Shown: one piece after another, positions 25,779 to 39,500 of the stretch
How positions within the stretch are numbered: position 1 is the stretch's first letter
Layout: the number at the start of each line of letters is the position of its first letter
Assembly: GCA_047967505.1 (NCBI GenBank)
Contig: CM106538.1
Length of the DNA stretch: 64,000 bases
Reading direction: 5' to 3' (one strand)
From: Dipteris shenzhenensis
Lineage: Eukaryota; Polypodiophyta; Polypodiopsida; Gleicheniales
Program-made: the position numbers and the translations under genes
Notes under the pieces: model-generated
What the model was told of the DNA's origin: nothing
Databases searched by the model: none
Seen by the model: the letters and a program-made list of their open reading frames with translations, nothing else

Positions 25779-28700
25779 GCACACACAAAAAAGCCCAACT
25801 GAAAGATAAAGCAGCGGACTTAGCTAAGGTTAAAGCTGCCAGGAAAGATGGAAAGTGGGCAATTTACCATGGTGGAATAGCACTTATCAAGAGATTAAAT
25901 CCAAACCAAAAGACTCTCAGTCTTAAAATGATGTATGGCAGATGATATATATGGTCTTAGAACATAGTCTAGGTACTCTAAATAAATGGAGTTGCTTCTG
26001 CGCTCCTTGGGAGCTGCTACACAGTTTTCTCTATTGTCCCATAGACCTTTGGTCTCCCGTGGATATTAGTAGACTTTCGTTCTTTCTTTCTTTCTCCACC
26101 AAGATCTAATTTTATCACGACCACTTCTTGAGAGTATCGGAGGATGGACTCATCATCAAACCCCAATAACTCGAGGACAGAGGAGTCTCACATGCATGGA
26201 GGATAGCCATTGAACAGATGCGGGTCTCATCCCATGAGCTAAGGATTGAGGTAGGGAGAGCTACAGGTACACCCAAAGAGCGACGGATCTACAAGTTATG
26301 CACGCTAGGGGAGGTCGAGACAGAGGAGCATTTCTCATGTGTCTAACCAAACTACTATGAGATCCGAGGACGATGCCACTATCTTTTGCTGGAGGGTCAT
26401 GGTTTTGGTCCACTCTCCTGGTTGATCCACGTACATGACCAGGTCTACACTGGGCTATATCTGATTGAGATGTGATGACACAGAAAGACGGTAGAAGGAG
26501 ATGACCACACCGCACGATGCTGAGGTGGACCAAGCACAGCGACAGGTCACGGACTTCTAAGCATTTGAGTCGGCTCCAGGACATAGTGGAATGGAGGAAG
26601 AGGAGCTAGTGGACATAAGGGCAGTGTGGATCAATGGAAAGGAGAGACAACGCAACGCTCTTGAGCAAAGAACGTAGAGACCACATGCAGCATGGAGAGA
26701 CCAGAGCACACACGATCAAGGTCCAACCTATCTCAGCCCTCCTTAGTGTAGATTGCCAAAGACGAGTCGTCACTTTTGACGTAGATATAGAGGTCCACAA
26801 CAAGAGACAGCTCAACAGACGCAGATCCGAGATATCTTTACAGCCCACCGGAGAGCCACCACGATGCCGGGATTCGGTTTTTGAGTTTTAGTGTTGCTTG
26901 AGCATTTGAGCTCTTCAGCTTAGCATAGCATAGCACTCAAGTGCACCCTTTTCGTCATCCCATTGAGGCATGTATGAGTTTCTTTTCCCTTGGTGTACTT
27001 TGTCCCATAGGCCCATCTTTATTTCTCTTGTTGGGGATCAGACAAAGATGAATTGGGCTCGAGTTGAGAGGCTTCAAGTTCTCCTGCTTTCACGGATGAT
27101 CTATAGTAGACCCATATCAAATAATCCTAGCTGAGTTCGGGGCTTCCTTACTATAGCTTGATATAGCGTTCTAGGTTATCACATATCTCCACCGCACATC
27201 GGGGGCAACGTAGGCTACCATGCTAGGCCCTATCCTCATCCAGGGCTTTAACAGTTAAGGGTGACTATAAATAATGGTATGCACGTACATGCAGATGGTT
27301 TGAGAGCCTGGGCCTCCACATAGACAAATTACCCCCCTTCTAGTACAGCACTGAGGCCCCCTCCGCCCCACTCACGCATCTCAAGATCACCAAGTTATCC
27401 AAGAGGATCTCTTACAACTCCATACATTCAAGACCTGGTTGGCACCCCACAGGCTTCCTGTGAAGCTCAACTTTTATAGAGACCATTGCTTGCAGATTTC
27501 TATAGAGGGGTTCATTAATCCACCAGGATACACACTAATCCATCTCCCCCATTCCTTGAGAATATCGATCGAGCGCTCTTAACACTAATAGCCGTCAACG
27601 CTCTAGCACAAGTTTTGCCACCACAACCTCATACATCGCCGATTCCCTTTTAGGCTTAATCACACCGACTTCGCATTAAGAGTGGACAGGCAACGAGCAT
27701 ACCTAGAGAGGGTCACATCCACACTTTAAGTGATCAGCGAGAGATCAAGTTGAGGATTATTTTGCTTTCAAATGCCCTGTATACTATGAGATCAGAGGTC
27801 GCTATCATTGTCTCTTCAAGGACGTTTTTTGACCCTCATGTAGTTCCTCGTCCTGCGACTTTCATTCATGATGCCATCCAACACAGGGGGCACATAGGCG
27901 AGATCAAGGTGTACAACAAGACTCCACTTAGAGCATGATCACTGAGTTTTTCCAGCCAGACAACACTGCCCTGCAGGGCTCAGGGAGATGGCAGATCCGA
28001 GAGCTAGAGCGGGAGAGACAGTAGATTTACTAGCAAGTTGAGACAAAGATCAAACTAGGGTACCTTCCCTCCATGCTTACCAAATTGGGGGCATGGCCAA
28101 CACGAGTGACAGTGGCACTTCTTTGTTGCAGGGACATAGATAGGAGACCATAGCAGACCATACATAATAATAGTCGTCAGCACTCTAACACAAGCTTTGC
28201 CACCACAGCCTCATACATCGCCGACCCCCTTTTAGGCCTCAGACTTCTGTCAGCCACACCTGGCAGTGTTTTACCCAGTACCTGCTGGAGGTTTTGTGCT
28301 CATCCTTGAGCTACTGTTTTCCAACATCAGTGAATTAATAAACAGAGTATTTTCTGAAGTTATTTCTGCTGTATATCTCCTGCATATTTGCGTTACTGTG
28401 GGTCATTTACAGCATACTGTGGGTGTATTTTTGAAAGAGCTCACGTCATTTTCCAGGTGCTACAGCGAGCACTTGACCTCTGACACCTATCCCTCCATGC
28501 ACGAACCATGCTAAAGCGACAGCGATCTATCCCTCAATGCATGTAACCATGCGAGTTAACCATAAATCATAATTGTTACAGACCTTAGATAGTTAGCCCC
28601 TCAGTCCTTCTGTCCAGCAAAATCAAGATCTATGGCGAACATTGCATTGAGTGACATATTTGAACATCAGCAGGCTAAACCGACACTGCTTTTTGTAAAC

Positions 28701-31700
28701 AAGATTGCAGCAGACTAAACTGGCATTGCTTTTTGTAAACAAGATTTGGTAAGAGAGCAGTACTTGTCCACTGATGCTGATAAGATGTCTCCGTGTTCAT
28801 CCACCACAACACTGGTAACCTGGAGTTCATGGCCTTGCAAACTGTGTATTACATTAGAGCCCTCTAAATTCCAAACTTTAACAATTGTGTCCATTCCACC
28901 TGAAACTAGTCCACCTTTAGGTAGCTCATCGCTAGGTGGAATCCATGCAACGGCACCAACAAAACTTGTATGCCCAAACATTGTCTTCTCAGACCTGTAC
29001 CCATTCTCTCCATCTCCTTTGGCTGACCATAGTCGCACTGTTTTGTCCCGTGAACCTGTAGCAAATCCATACTCGCCACAGATGCCAATTCCTCGAACCT
29101 GCACATTACATAGGGTGGGGGGGAATATGTATTAACAAACATGGGGAGCCTTCAAAACATTGAGCAATCCTATAAAAAAAATATTGTGGTACACCACACA
29201 ACAAACACTGGGTAAACTAAAATCCACACAATGCAGACCCTTCCATTACATAAGTCTGATTCTTTTTTGTTCTATGGATGCAAGCTACAAGAGGTGGAAT
29301 CTTACAAGTATCTACGACTAGAATTTGAGGACTGCTACAAATGGAATCTATGTGTACTAAAGAGGATACTTGGACACCTAAAAGCTTTGTTCATCTTACC
29401 AAACAAATGCAGGAAATCAAACATCTGGAATTGGAGTACAAGGGAGTTCCTTTTTCAGACTCTAGTGCAGCCAGTTGTCTTGTATGGGTGTCAAGTATGG
29501 GCCACAAATCTAGCAAAAGAAATGTGGAAAATAATAGAGAGAATTCAGAAAAGATTCCCAATAGAAGAGCTACGGTAAGAATGCAAACTCCCTATCGCAT
29601 AATTTTGGCAAAAACCAGCATGCTACCCCTCATGAGGGTGAAGCAATATGTCTCTTGATCTCTTATATGATCAAACTGAAAAAATGGATAGCAATAGAAT
29701 CCCTTACAAAGTGATGGAAGGCACAAGACAAAAAGGAGGCACATATTGTTGGATGGGAGTGCAATGGACTGTGAGAGAGCACCTGCAGATGGATAATGAG
29801 AAAGTAGAATAGTGGCCAATGTCCTAAGTGAACTAACTTGGACTAAACACTGGGTGTCCCAAGTGGACTATATGTCTTATCTCGCCATGGTTAAAGTGGC
29901 AACAAAGCCCCCTCCATGGTATGGCTGAAGTATCCTGGATACATCTTAGGGATACCTGGAAAATAAATCATGGTTGACATGTTCATCCATGATGGATATA
30001 GCAACCTATGATAGTACAGGGAAAGAAGAATCATGCAACAAAAGGTACCAAGTATAAAGCTTGCCGAAGCGGTAGAGCCTTCGTGAAGAGATCTTCCAAG
30101 TTATCCTCCATCAGAACATAGGACCATTGTATGTCCATAGCTAGCAGTCGCTCTCGAACATAGTGATATGAACCTCTATGTGCTTGGTACACATACAAAA
30201 GGCAGGATTACATACAACGTCCAAAGCACCCTTGCTATCAGATGAGGTCTGGCAGACATCAAGATCTGCAAGTAGCTTACGAAGCCACTCCATAGTAGCT
30301 GTAAAGGCTGCCATGTACTTACCCTCACCACTACAAGTAGGTTGCTTCTTGCTGAGCCAAGAAATGCATGAATGAAGGAACATGGTGTGTAAGAAAGAGA
30401 GAGAGAGATAGGCTAGGGAGAGAGGAAATGATACTCAAATGTAGACACCATGAAAGGCTTTCATTCATTCATCATCATCAATGAGACAAGTGAAGTACAA
30501 GCCTTTATAGGCTAGACACACACTCAAGTACAAAGTGCATATGGGATAAGTCCCATGGTGACACGTGGCACTCACACATCAAACCACTACCAGATGTCCT
30601 AGTATAACACATCACACAACAGTCTTTGGCTATGATTTCTCCAACATCTCCCTTCAAAGCAAAGAGTGTGAGACCCAACACGTAAGGAGGAGACCAATCC
30701 CCCTTCCACCGCAATACTGCAAAGAGCAAGTCCAACTATCCAACACCTCCCGTGTAGTCAACTTGCGACCGACAAGGGTAGTCCATCACTCGTCACCCCC
30801 CCTTACTCTGAACTGGGTGGTCAACGCCATCATACAAAGTAAAAAACCATACAATCATTTTTGGGAGACAACCCAAGGCAGAGTACCTCTTATTGACTCC
30901 AAATACATTCATTTTAGAGGGACAACTCAAGGTTAAGAACCTTTATTGACTCAACACAAAATGACTAGTAGCACTAAACATCATCTACCACCTCATAGAG
31001 GGATAGATCATGCAATATTTTAGAAATGTGTGCAATCATGACAATGCATGAGATGCAAGAAGGGAGAGATGGAATCTTTCCTAGAGATGACAAAATATAA
31101 AAGGGATTAATCCTATATACAAAATGGATAGCCGAATGTCAAGGCAGATAAGTCTTGGATGGAGAGGACGTCTAATACATTTTAACGGGTTAAGATCCTT
31201 GGTGTGGCTAGGTGGATGAGGGTGGGGGGGGAGGGCACCATCATTATATGGCTCCATTAAATGCCACGTCCTAAAATATCAACCTTGAGAAATGGTGCAT
31301 GTTGACAAACTTACCACGTGGCAACAAGGTAGAAGAATTGGGTAAAAATGGGGTAGTTCTAGTAGTTGATGCAAGAATGACACGTGACATGTCAAGGCGG
31401 TTGACAAGAGAAGATAACACACATACCCAAAGGAAAGAGATGACTGACGTAGACCACAAGGTAAGTTGTCGACAAAAAAAGTAGTTTGAGACAGAGCGGG
31501 TGCATGAACCTTGGAATGGTGTAGTTGATGGTCAACCCATGTGAAAGCCCCGTAGAGGAGCCTAGAAAAAGACAACAAATGCACTACAACATTGAAAAGT
31601 AGGCCATAAAAAGTGAAGATAGCAAAGCCGCCAACGTGGTAGCGCACACTGAGGACTGCTACTGCATGGCATGGTTGATATTATATATACCTTTGTAAGA

Positions 31701-34700
31701 CTAGAATAAGTCCAATCATACAAATTTAGAAAATTTGTTGCTCTAAAGATCAAAAATCTACAAAGAAAATAAAAGAGAAAATGAAAGAGAAGAAAAAAGA
31801 GATAAACAAAAACTTTTATGAAAAGCAAAAGGAAGACATACTTAGCAAGCAAAGCAACACTTATGTCGTCATCAGTGCCCAAGCATAAGCAGCTATACTG
31901 GGTTTCTAAAGACCCGCGGAGTTTCTTGGGCAAACCCAGTGCTTACTAAAATACGTCGAATAAACAAAAGAGAATGAAAACAAGAAACAAAGAAGAAAAG
32001 AAGCAGGTGACTTAAGCAAAAATAAACAAGCAAGTCAAGAAACAAAAACTTCCAAAAAACTCTCTCTCTCTCTCTCTCTTATTTAAAACATAAAAAGTTA
32101 AATGGCACTTTACACTTATGTCTCATTTCTGCAAAGAGGCAAAAATACATTTCTAACTTAGAAAGCACAAGTATACTCAAACAAACTCTCTTTTGAAACT
32201 AAAAGAAAAACGGGCTATTCAGCTCCCCGCTTTTTGTTTTCAGCTTATGTTCAATCATTCTAAACAAACCTAAGGCCGAAACACCATAGATAAAAGACTT
32301 CATATCTAAGAATGTGCGAACTTTTTTCATTATTTTCCTTGGATTATACCTCTTGTGTAATAGTAAAGTGATCAAATTACTACATTGAGTGATAAAAGAC
32401 TCCTTAGTTGCACAAAGGCGGGAAAATCTATGGAATTGGGAAGAAATGACTCCATATTTTGCCAAATCAGAAATGTTTGAGTCAATGTGAGGCATTTTTA
32501 TAATGTGTAAACCACTATATTCAGGTTGTTCACGTTTATCGTATATATCAACCTCTAATCCTATGGTAGATTGAGAAAGTCTAAGATCTAAGAAAACACA
32601 AGAATCCCCTCTTGAAGTGAAGTTCAGTTCACAAGAGTCACGAGGATAGATTCATTCTCCAAAAGCTCTAGCGTCTTTGTACATAAAGTCTTGAAAGTTA
32701 GGAACATCTAGTACAAATAAATCATCTATAAAACGCCTAACTTGACTAAGCTTATGTAAAATGATAGGGCAAGTATTGATAGAAATAAGACGTTGCATAA
32801 ACTCAAATTCATAAGTGAAAAGATAAAAGTTTGCTAAAAAGACGGCACAATTAGTGCCCATGGGGATTCCTATAACTTGTTGAAACAAAGAATCACCTAT
32901 TGTGATGTAAAGATTATCTAAAAGAAAATCTATCCAAGAGCAAACATCTTCTACACTTACTACCTTTGTGTATCTTTTCTTTTTAGAACCTATGTCATGA
33001 TCTTTATTTTTTAGCCACAAAAAGTCAAAGCATAAGGCTGTTATCTCAACTTTTAGCACTTTGCATCTATCTTTGTCAAATCTCAGCTTGAAAACTTCAG
33101 CCACTAGCTTTTTAATTCTAAACTTCAAGTCTTCCAGCTCAATCTTTGTGTAAAGCGTCGTAAAATCATAGGTTTGAAGGAGAATAGGAGACTCTTTTTC
33201 CTGAATGCTTCGAGAGGAATTAAAAAATTTTACAACAGGAATCACTCCTACAGAGTCATATAAAATCCAGCTTGAGTTCGAGGGGACATCTGCCTCTTTT
33301 AATAAGTCCCTCCAAAGTTCATGGACACTAGGTAACATGGCTTTGAAGCAGTAGCTTAGCCATTTAGAGACATTTGTCAAAGTAGTCTCACAAGCAACTG
33401 CAATAAATCTTGGAGTTTTGTGAAACTTCCAAGCAGCACAAAGAAAAGGTATGCTTGGATTGCAAACAAACCCAGAAGACTTGCAAAAACTCTGATGTTT
33501 TGAGATCAAATCCTTTTGAGAAACTAAGGCAGGGGCGTAAGTTTTGGCAAACGAGTTCACTTCTCTCAAAAGACATTCTAAGTAAAACTTTTTGCAAATA
33601 AAAACAAAGTTATTGGAACATTTGTCCACATAAGATATGACAAAATTCCTATGGAATTTTCGAAGAAGAGTTTCATCTTCTTTAGAAAGAAAGTTACTTT
33701 TCTTTGAGCAAATAACCTAAGGGACTTCTTCTAGTTTCAAAGCAACTTTCTTCAAAATCTTCCCTTTCCATTCTGATAAGATAATTTTAACTCCTAAACA
33801 TTCTTCTAATTGCAAAACAAACTTTGAGATTCCCTCATCGATAGCTTTTAAAAGGCAAGACTCTTTAAAAGAGTACAATCGAAATTTTGTGCCTTTCATG
33901 AAAAGGTCTCTTAGGTTACTAGAAAGCAAAATTGAGGTATCAGTTGTGACTACATGTCCTAAATCAGCATCAATAAAGCTTTGGAATCTCTCATGGTTGA
34001 TATTAATTGAAGGTTGAAAAATTAAAAAGGAAGGGAACTCACCCTTTCTAGGGTGAAAAATCACACAAAATAAAGTGCGATATGAAAGTTCGACGTGTCT
34101 ACACTTGATGGTTTCTCAGAGAACTAGCCATTTTTGTAGCAAAAATATTGGGGGATCCAACAGTCACACCCATAGTATAAGATTAGAGATGAGCATTTAT
34201 AACACAATTGACCACAATGAGTGACCTGATGATGATGCCAAACCTGAGCAAATGCAAATTATCTTTGAACATTGTCAATAACTTGATGCCTGCTCCTCAG
34301 GTCCAGTAAATGTGGCGAAACGATGCTCGAGCTTGTTCCATATCTTCTTGGCTGAATGCTTGAGGTAAAGATGATGAAGTAGATTGTCAGCCAGCCTCAA
34401 ACCAATAAGCACCAATGCCTTCTCATTCTTGTCATCCCAATCTGATTGGTCTTCACCACGAGGATGAGGATCCATGAGTGCAAACTGAGGTATGGTGGCT
34501 GGTCTAGGACTCCAAAACGCAATAGGAGACTCCACGTATGCAAGAGGGCAGTTATAGGTAGCTGGTGGTGCTCCAAATGCGAACCCAAATGAAAACGCAG
34601 CAAGTAGATGATCCGAAATGCAGAACTGAACCACAAAGGGAACCCTTATGGGCGTCGTGACTGCTCGAAATGCTGGAGCAGGTCCGAAATATGCAAGTTG

Positions 34701-36475
34701 GTTCACCAAGACGGCTCCGAATTGCTGTAGCAGGTCACCAAGCTGAAAGTCGGCTGATGTGATATGCTAGAAGGCTAGAAATAGCTCGGAGCTGCCTTCA
34801 AAGACTTTGAAGTACTGCAGAGAATGCTCACAGGTAGTCGGCTATGCAGCAGCAGCAATGAAAGGCTGATTTTGACGATGAAAACCTCCACACGTGCAGG
34901 CGCCTCTGAGAAAATACGCCGACCAGCAAGTAATAGGCCGCCAAGAGCGTAAAGAGTGCTTCAACAAAACCCGAATGAAGGCAGCAGGCTATGGAGAGGC
35001 TGTACGCAGATGCAGACGGCTGAAAGGACAAAGAGGAATAGAGACGAAATGAAGGAGAGGCGGCTGCACAAGAAAGAGCTGAGCATAATTAGGGATAGAG
35101 CTTGAAGAAGTGATGATGTGGCAGGGACGAGAGTGTGTGTCTAGTCTATAAAGGCTTGTACTTCACTTGTCTCATTGATGACGATGAATGAATGAAAGCC
35201 TTTCATGATGTCTACATTTGAGTATCATTTTCTCTCTCCCTAGCCTCTCTCTCTCTTTCTCTCTCACACACCATGTTTCGTTCATGGTATCAGTGCAGGG
35301 CAGTCCTGCCCTAATGCGACCAGGTGCATATGGGATAAGTCCCATGGTGACACGTGGCACTCACACATCAAACCACTACTAGATCTCCTAGTACAACACA
35401 TCACACAACACTCTTTGGCTATGATTTCTCTAACAATGAAGAGCCAAGCAACCAGCCCAATCATTGTCCGTAAAGCATGCATAACCAGTGAAGACTTATC
35501 AGCATTGGCACGCTTGCCAGGAGGCAAGTCACAACTCCCATGTGCCATTTTGGTGAATGGAATCCAATTCAGCATCCATCCACTCTCTGTTCTCAAAAGC
35601 ATCCTTATGGCCTAAAGGTTCATCATTGCAGCCTGTGACAATCGAAAAAACATCCCAAAAATTGCCATGCATGTCTTTGTGCACCTCTAGTATGGGCGGC
35701 CAGGGATCAGCCTGCTTGCTATCCCTAAGAGTATCAAAAGCCAACTCAAGACGAGGGAATATGTGCAAATGCCAAACACCCAAATACCCAGAAGTGTGAA
35801 ATCATAGGCTTCCAGCCAGTCAAGGCTTCATAAAGAGTGATTGTCTTCAACGCCCGTGTGGGTGCTGTATTGAGCAACTAGTTGCCACACATGATTCCAT
35901 CCAACCAAAACTCATTGGCAAAGACTCCCCCTTAAGCATGCATTTGTCCATTTTCATCAAAGCTCGATTCTTCCGCTCTGCAACTCCATTCTGCTATAGA
36001 GTCTATGGCATTGGGCACTAATGTAAATGCCCTGGGCTGCTAAAAACGGGAGATGTACTCACCTCCCCTGTCAGTGTTGAGGGTCACGAGCTTGTTTCCA
36101 CTCTCATTTTCAGCCATGGCGAGGAAATGCTTGAAACAAGCAAAAGACATCGGACTTGGATCTCAAGGGATAACCCCAACTATGTCTGGTAAAGTCATCC
36201 ACAAAGGTGACATAGTACAAGTATCTCCCAAGGGATGTTGTCTATATCGGTCCGCATGCATCACACACTATGTACTAAGTGCAACTTCCTGGATGCAACC
36301 ACGGTCCCATCCTTGGGAAAGGAGAGCAGATGCATTTTGCCAAACAAGCAGCCCTCACAAACATGTTTGGAAAGTGCATGCATATACATATACATATACT
36401 TATATAGATATGTATATATATATGTATATATACATTTACATATACATACATATACATATACATATACATATATAG

Positions 36476-36520
<45 letters not shown>

Positions 36521-39500
36521 TATACATATACATATACATATATAGATATGTGGGAGGTCTACCACCATATCCTTAGAATGCATTTTGACCAAACTATTAT
36601 ACTTGAGATGTCCCAATCTCTCATGTCATAGATGTGTATTAGAGATTACAGATTCGGCTACTGTGTTTGTCTCTATAGCAGCCCCTTTGTCATACGCATC
36701 AAGATGATGCAGAAGATGATACAGCCCTCGGGAAAGTGTTCCAGTAAGTATTATGCTTTTATTATGCTCGTAGTCATTCACGGCACAACGATAACCATCA
36801 AATATCTCTACAGGAATTTGTAGAGATGGCTGAAATAGAAATCAGATCCTTTTTAATACCTACATATATAACACTTACAAAAGAGTAACAGCATCTCCTA
36901 AAACTGAAGTGACTTCCACTTGACCAATCCCTCTGATGGATAAGATGCATTATTGGCACATGTTATTATGCCCCCCTTCGGTGCATCATCCAAGGACTGA
37001 AATAACTTTTTGCAGGACATAATATGCTTGGACACTATCAACGTACCAATCAGACATAGAATCTATAATTGATAAAGCTGCATGATGCTTCGATGAATTG
37101 TAGTGACATGTGACAACAATGCCTACTCATCATGAGCCATATTTGCTATGTGCTCATGAGCAACAGAAGCATATCTAACTACAAGTCCTTACTGCTGCTG
37201 CTTTTTCTCCAAAGCAATGCACTTTCGACACTCGGGGCTTCATGTGATAGTAGAAGCAGATGAGGTACAAGAGTAGATTAGGGCTTGCTGAAATTTTTAC
37301 CCTCCCTTCCTCTACCTTTGTGATCCAAGGCAAAGGCTTGGTCTACATTGATGCAGGCAGCCCTACTTGAATGGCTTTGCTTCCCTACAAGAGCAAGGTG
37401 ACAAGGTGATCGAAGGTGTGGTGGTTGGGGTTACCCATAGCCACTAACATCAATGTCATAGCGGAGCCTTGATAAGAATCAAGAAGGCCATCCAATGCCG
37501 TGGAGACTACCTGAGGATCTGACAGTCTTAACATTTATGAGCTGCTCTCTATAGCCCTTCACTTTTGTGAGATAGGCATCCATGTTGTCCCCTTCTTCCA
37601 TTTTGACATTGTCCAACTGCTTGAGCCAAAAGGCACCCCTCACCTCATTCTGAATCTAATGTCTTGCATTTTGATGCCTTGCAAGACCGATATGGGGTAT
37701 AATGAACCTCTTGCAAGACAAGGCAATCAAGGCATATGCCTATGCATCTCTCTGATCCCATCGGATCTAATCGTGCGGGGGAGGCACGACTGCAGCAGTG
37801 GTAGATGATCCAGAAGTGACAACAGTAGCACCACCCGCAGTGGTGGTGGTGGCAACAGGTGCCTATGCCTAGAAGGCAGGTCTAGCCTCTGTTTCTGTGA
37901 CAATATCCAAAATATTTTATTTTATTCTTTAGAAAAAAAAGGATTATATTTTGAGAAAAATGAGGATTATATATCCAAATATTATTGCCATGTGGGATAG
38001 TTGGTGCCATCGAGCTTGTCCTCAGCTAAAAGCATTCCAAGCAAATCATTGATTGCCATACTGCAAAAATCCCCAAAAATAAATGTGCTCTAAAAATGTC
38101 AAAGCCTCAAGGCTATCATTGCAAATGAGCTTGCTGCAGAAAAACTGACTCCAAAATCTACAAATGTCAGGAAAAAATGAAATGGCTGCTCCACACTAAG
38201 CCAAATGCACAAATCTTCCCTGCAAAAGTCTGTTGCTGCAAGTAGACTAACTGCAAAAATCTGTAAATGTCTGTCCAACAAAACTCTGTCTTGCCATTAA
38301 ATCAAGGGCAAAATCTGCTCAAGACTACTTGTAGATATGCACAAATCTACCCTGCAAAAGTCTGTGACTGCAAGTAGACTGACTACAAAAACCTGCAGAC
38401 GTCTGTCCAACAAAACTCTGTCTTGCCACTAAATCAAGGGCAAAATCTGCTCAAGACTACTTGTCAGTACCTTAAAAGAAAAGTCTCCAAGGCACAAAGG
38501 CCAATGCAAGGCAGATTTTGACAAACCAAAGTGTGCCAAAATGGAGGACAAAGCCTTACCAAGCATTCACTGCAATCCTAACTGCAAATTTGGCAAAAGC
38601 CCCAAAATTTGTGGAGGGCAACTGAGCCAAAAAAGAGGGCAAATGTGCTGCATTTATAAAATCCTTAGCCAATCTGAAGCAAAACCAATGCTATTGGAGC
38701 TGGCTAGAACAACTTTGAACCAGTTTTGAAACCTAAAGCAGCAGCAAAATGTAACAGAGATGGTAGTGAGTGAATAGTAAAAGCGTAGTATGAACAGTTG
38801 GCAGAGAATCCGTGCGGGCTGTACAGAGGTCCGTACATCCGTACAGACAGGTCTCGAGAAGATCTTTGCAGGTTGACGCGTTGTTGGAGGATGTTGCAAC
38901 AGTATTTGGCAAGCAGATCTGAGTGCAGGCTGAGTAAGAAAATAGGTCAGACTCAGGAGTGGAAAGACGAGTCACAAGCCGGACCTACTAGCTGACAAGA
39001 TCACGAATCTACACAGACAATGGCAAGCTGCAAATCCCGAGCTTAAGCTACACAAAGTACTAGGGGAGGCAGGTCGGAGCAAGAATTTGCCCTGATACCA
39101 CTATTGAATGGGACTACAATAAAAGGAAGCTGGAATGCAAGGAAGAAACACGCAATGGAGTGTACTTGCAAATGGATAATGAGAAAGTAACAGTGGCCAA
39201 TATACAGCAGCAATTATTGTTGCCACTTTAGCCCTGGTATGGCTAGTAAGGACATCTCTTCCTCTTGGGGCACATGATGGTTAGTCCTAGGTAGTTCACT
39301 TGAGACACTTGGTCCTAAGTTGGTTGGTGGAAAGGCCGATGAGATGTCTTAAGCCAAGATTTACCCAAGGAGAAAGGGGCCATAAAAGACTTTGTGTGGC
39401 GAAAATTGAAGGACACTTTGTGGGAGGAATGGAGTTTCACATACAGAAGAGCAATTTTACACATTTAGAGTCAAAACCCATGACCTGGAGGTAGAGAACG

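Larger units (their letters stand above)
14089..28763 (-). other. PLAA intron 2, 14,675 bp
   Basis: The intron contains a gypsy 3' end with LTR, copia-2 (minus), copia-3 (plus) and several LINE 3' ends. The 0.5 kb next to exon 2 and the 1.6 kb next to exon 3 show no transposon signature that I recognise. Confidence 0.85.
30373..35435 (-). mobile_element. copia-5: 5.06-kb LTR element nested in copia-4, with 5-bp TSD
   Basis: The ends are TGTTAGAGAAATCATAGCC (35435, minus) and ...CCTTCA (30373). The plus-strand pentamer atgaa stands at 30368-30372 and 35436-35440, the target duplication. 3' LTR 30373-30646, PPT GAAGGGAGA, 5' LTR 35435-35129 with an inverted part. Inside I see only a gag fragment (34709-34275) and an inserted Penelope-like element (34064-32199). 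Protease, integrase and RT of its own are absent, so it is non-autonomous or gutted. It interrupts the copia-4 RNase H codons exactly. Confidence 0.82.
29747..39308 (-). mobile_element. copia-4 retrotransposon, host of the copia-5 insertion
   Basis: Minus strand: 5' LTR (about 39308-39105, partly inverted), PBS, leader, gag from ATG 38059, GAG-pre-integrase and integrase relics (38-36 kb), an NGTWEL piece at about 35540, then directly RNase H. There is no RT core, so an internal deletion joins PPGKRA to [10 protein letters not shown]. The RNase H codons GGC-TCT-TCA-T and GC-ATT-TCT-TGG (LGSS/CISW) are split by copia-5 and continue at 30367 as [11 protein letters not shown]. RNase H ends near 30140, then PPT and 3' LTR. 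It is heavily decayed, older than copia-5. Confidence 0.75.

Noticed and set aside
28746-29135. 129-codon plus-strand ORF
   Set aside because: It is the antisense shadow of PLAA exon 2.
31860-31945. Hammerhead ribozyme at the PLE
   Set aside because: CTGATGA is present on the minus strand and stem I could form, but no GAAA with a fitting stem II/III follows; the core order is wrong.
36235-36616. Tyr-Ile-rich ORFs
   Set aside because: They are translations of an AT/CA microsatellite.
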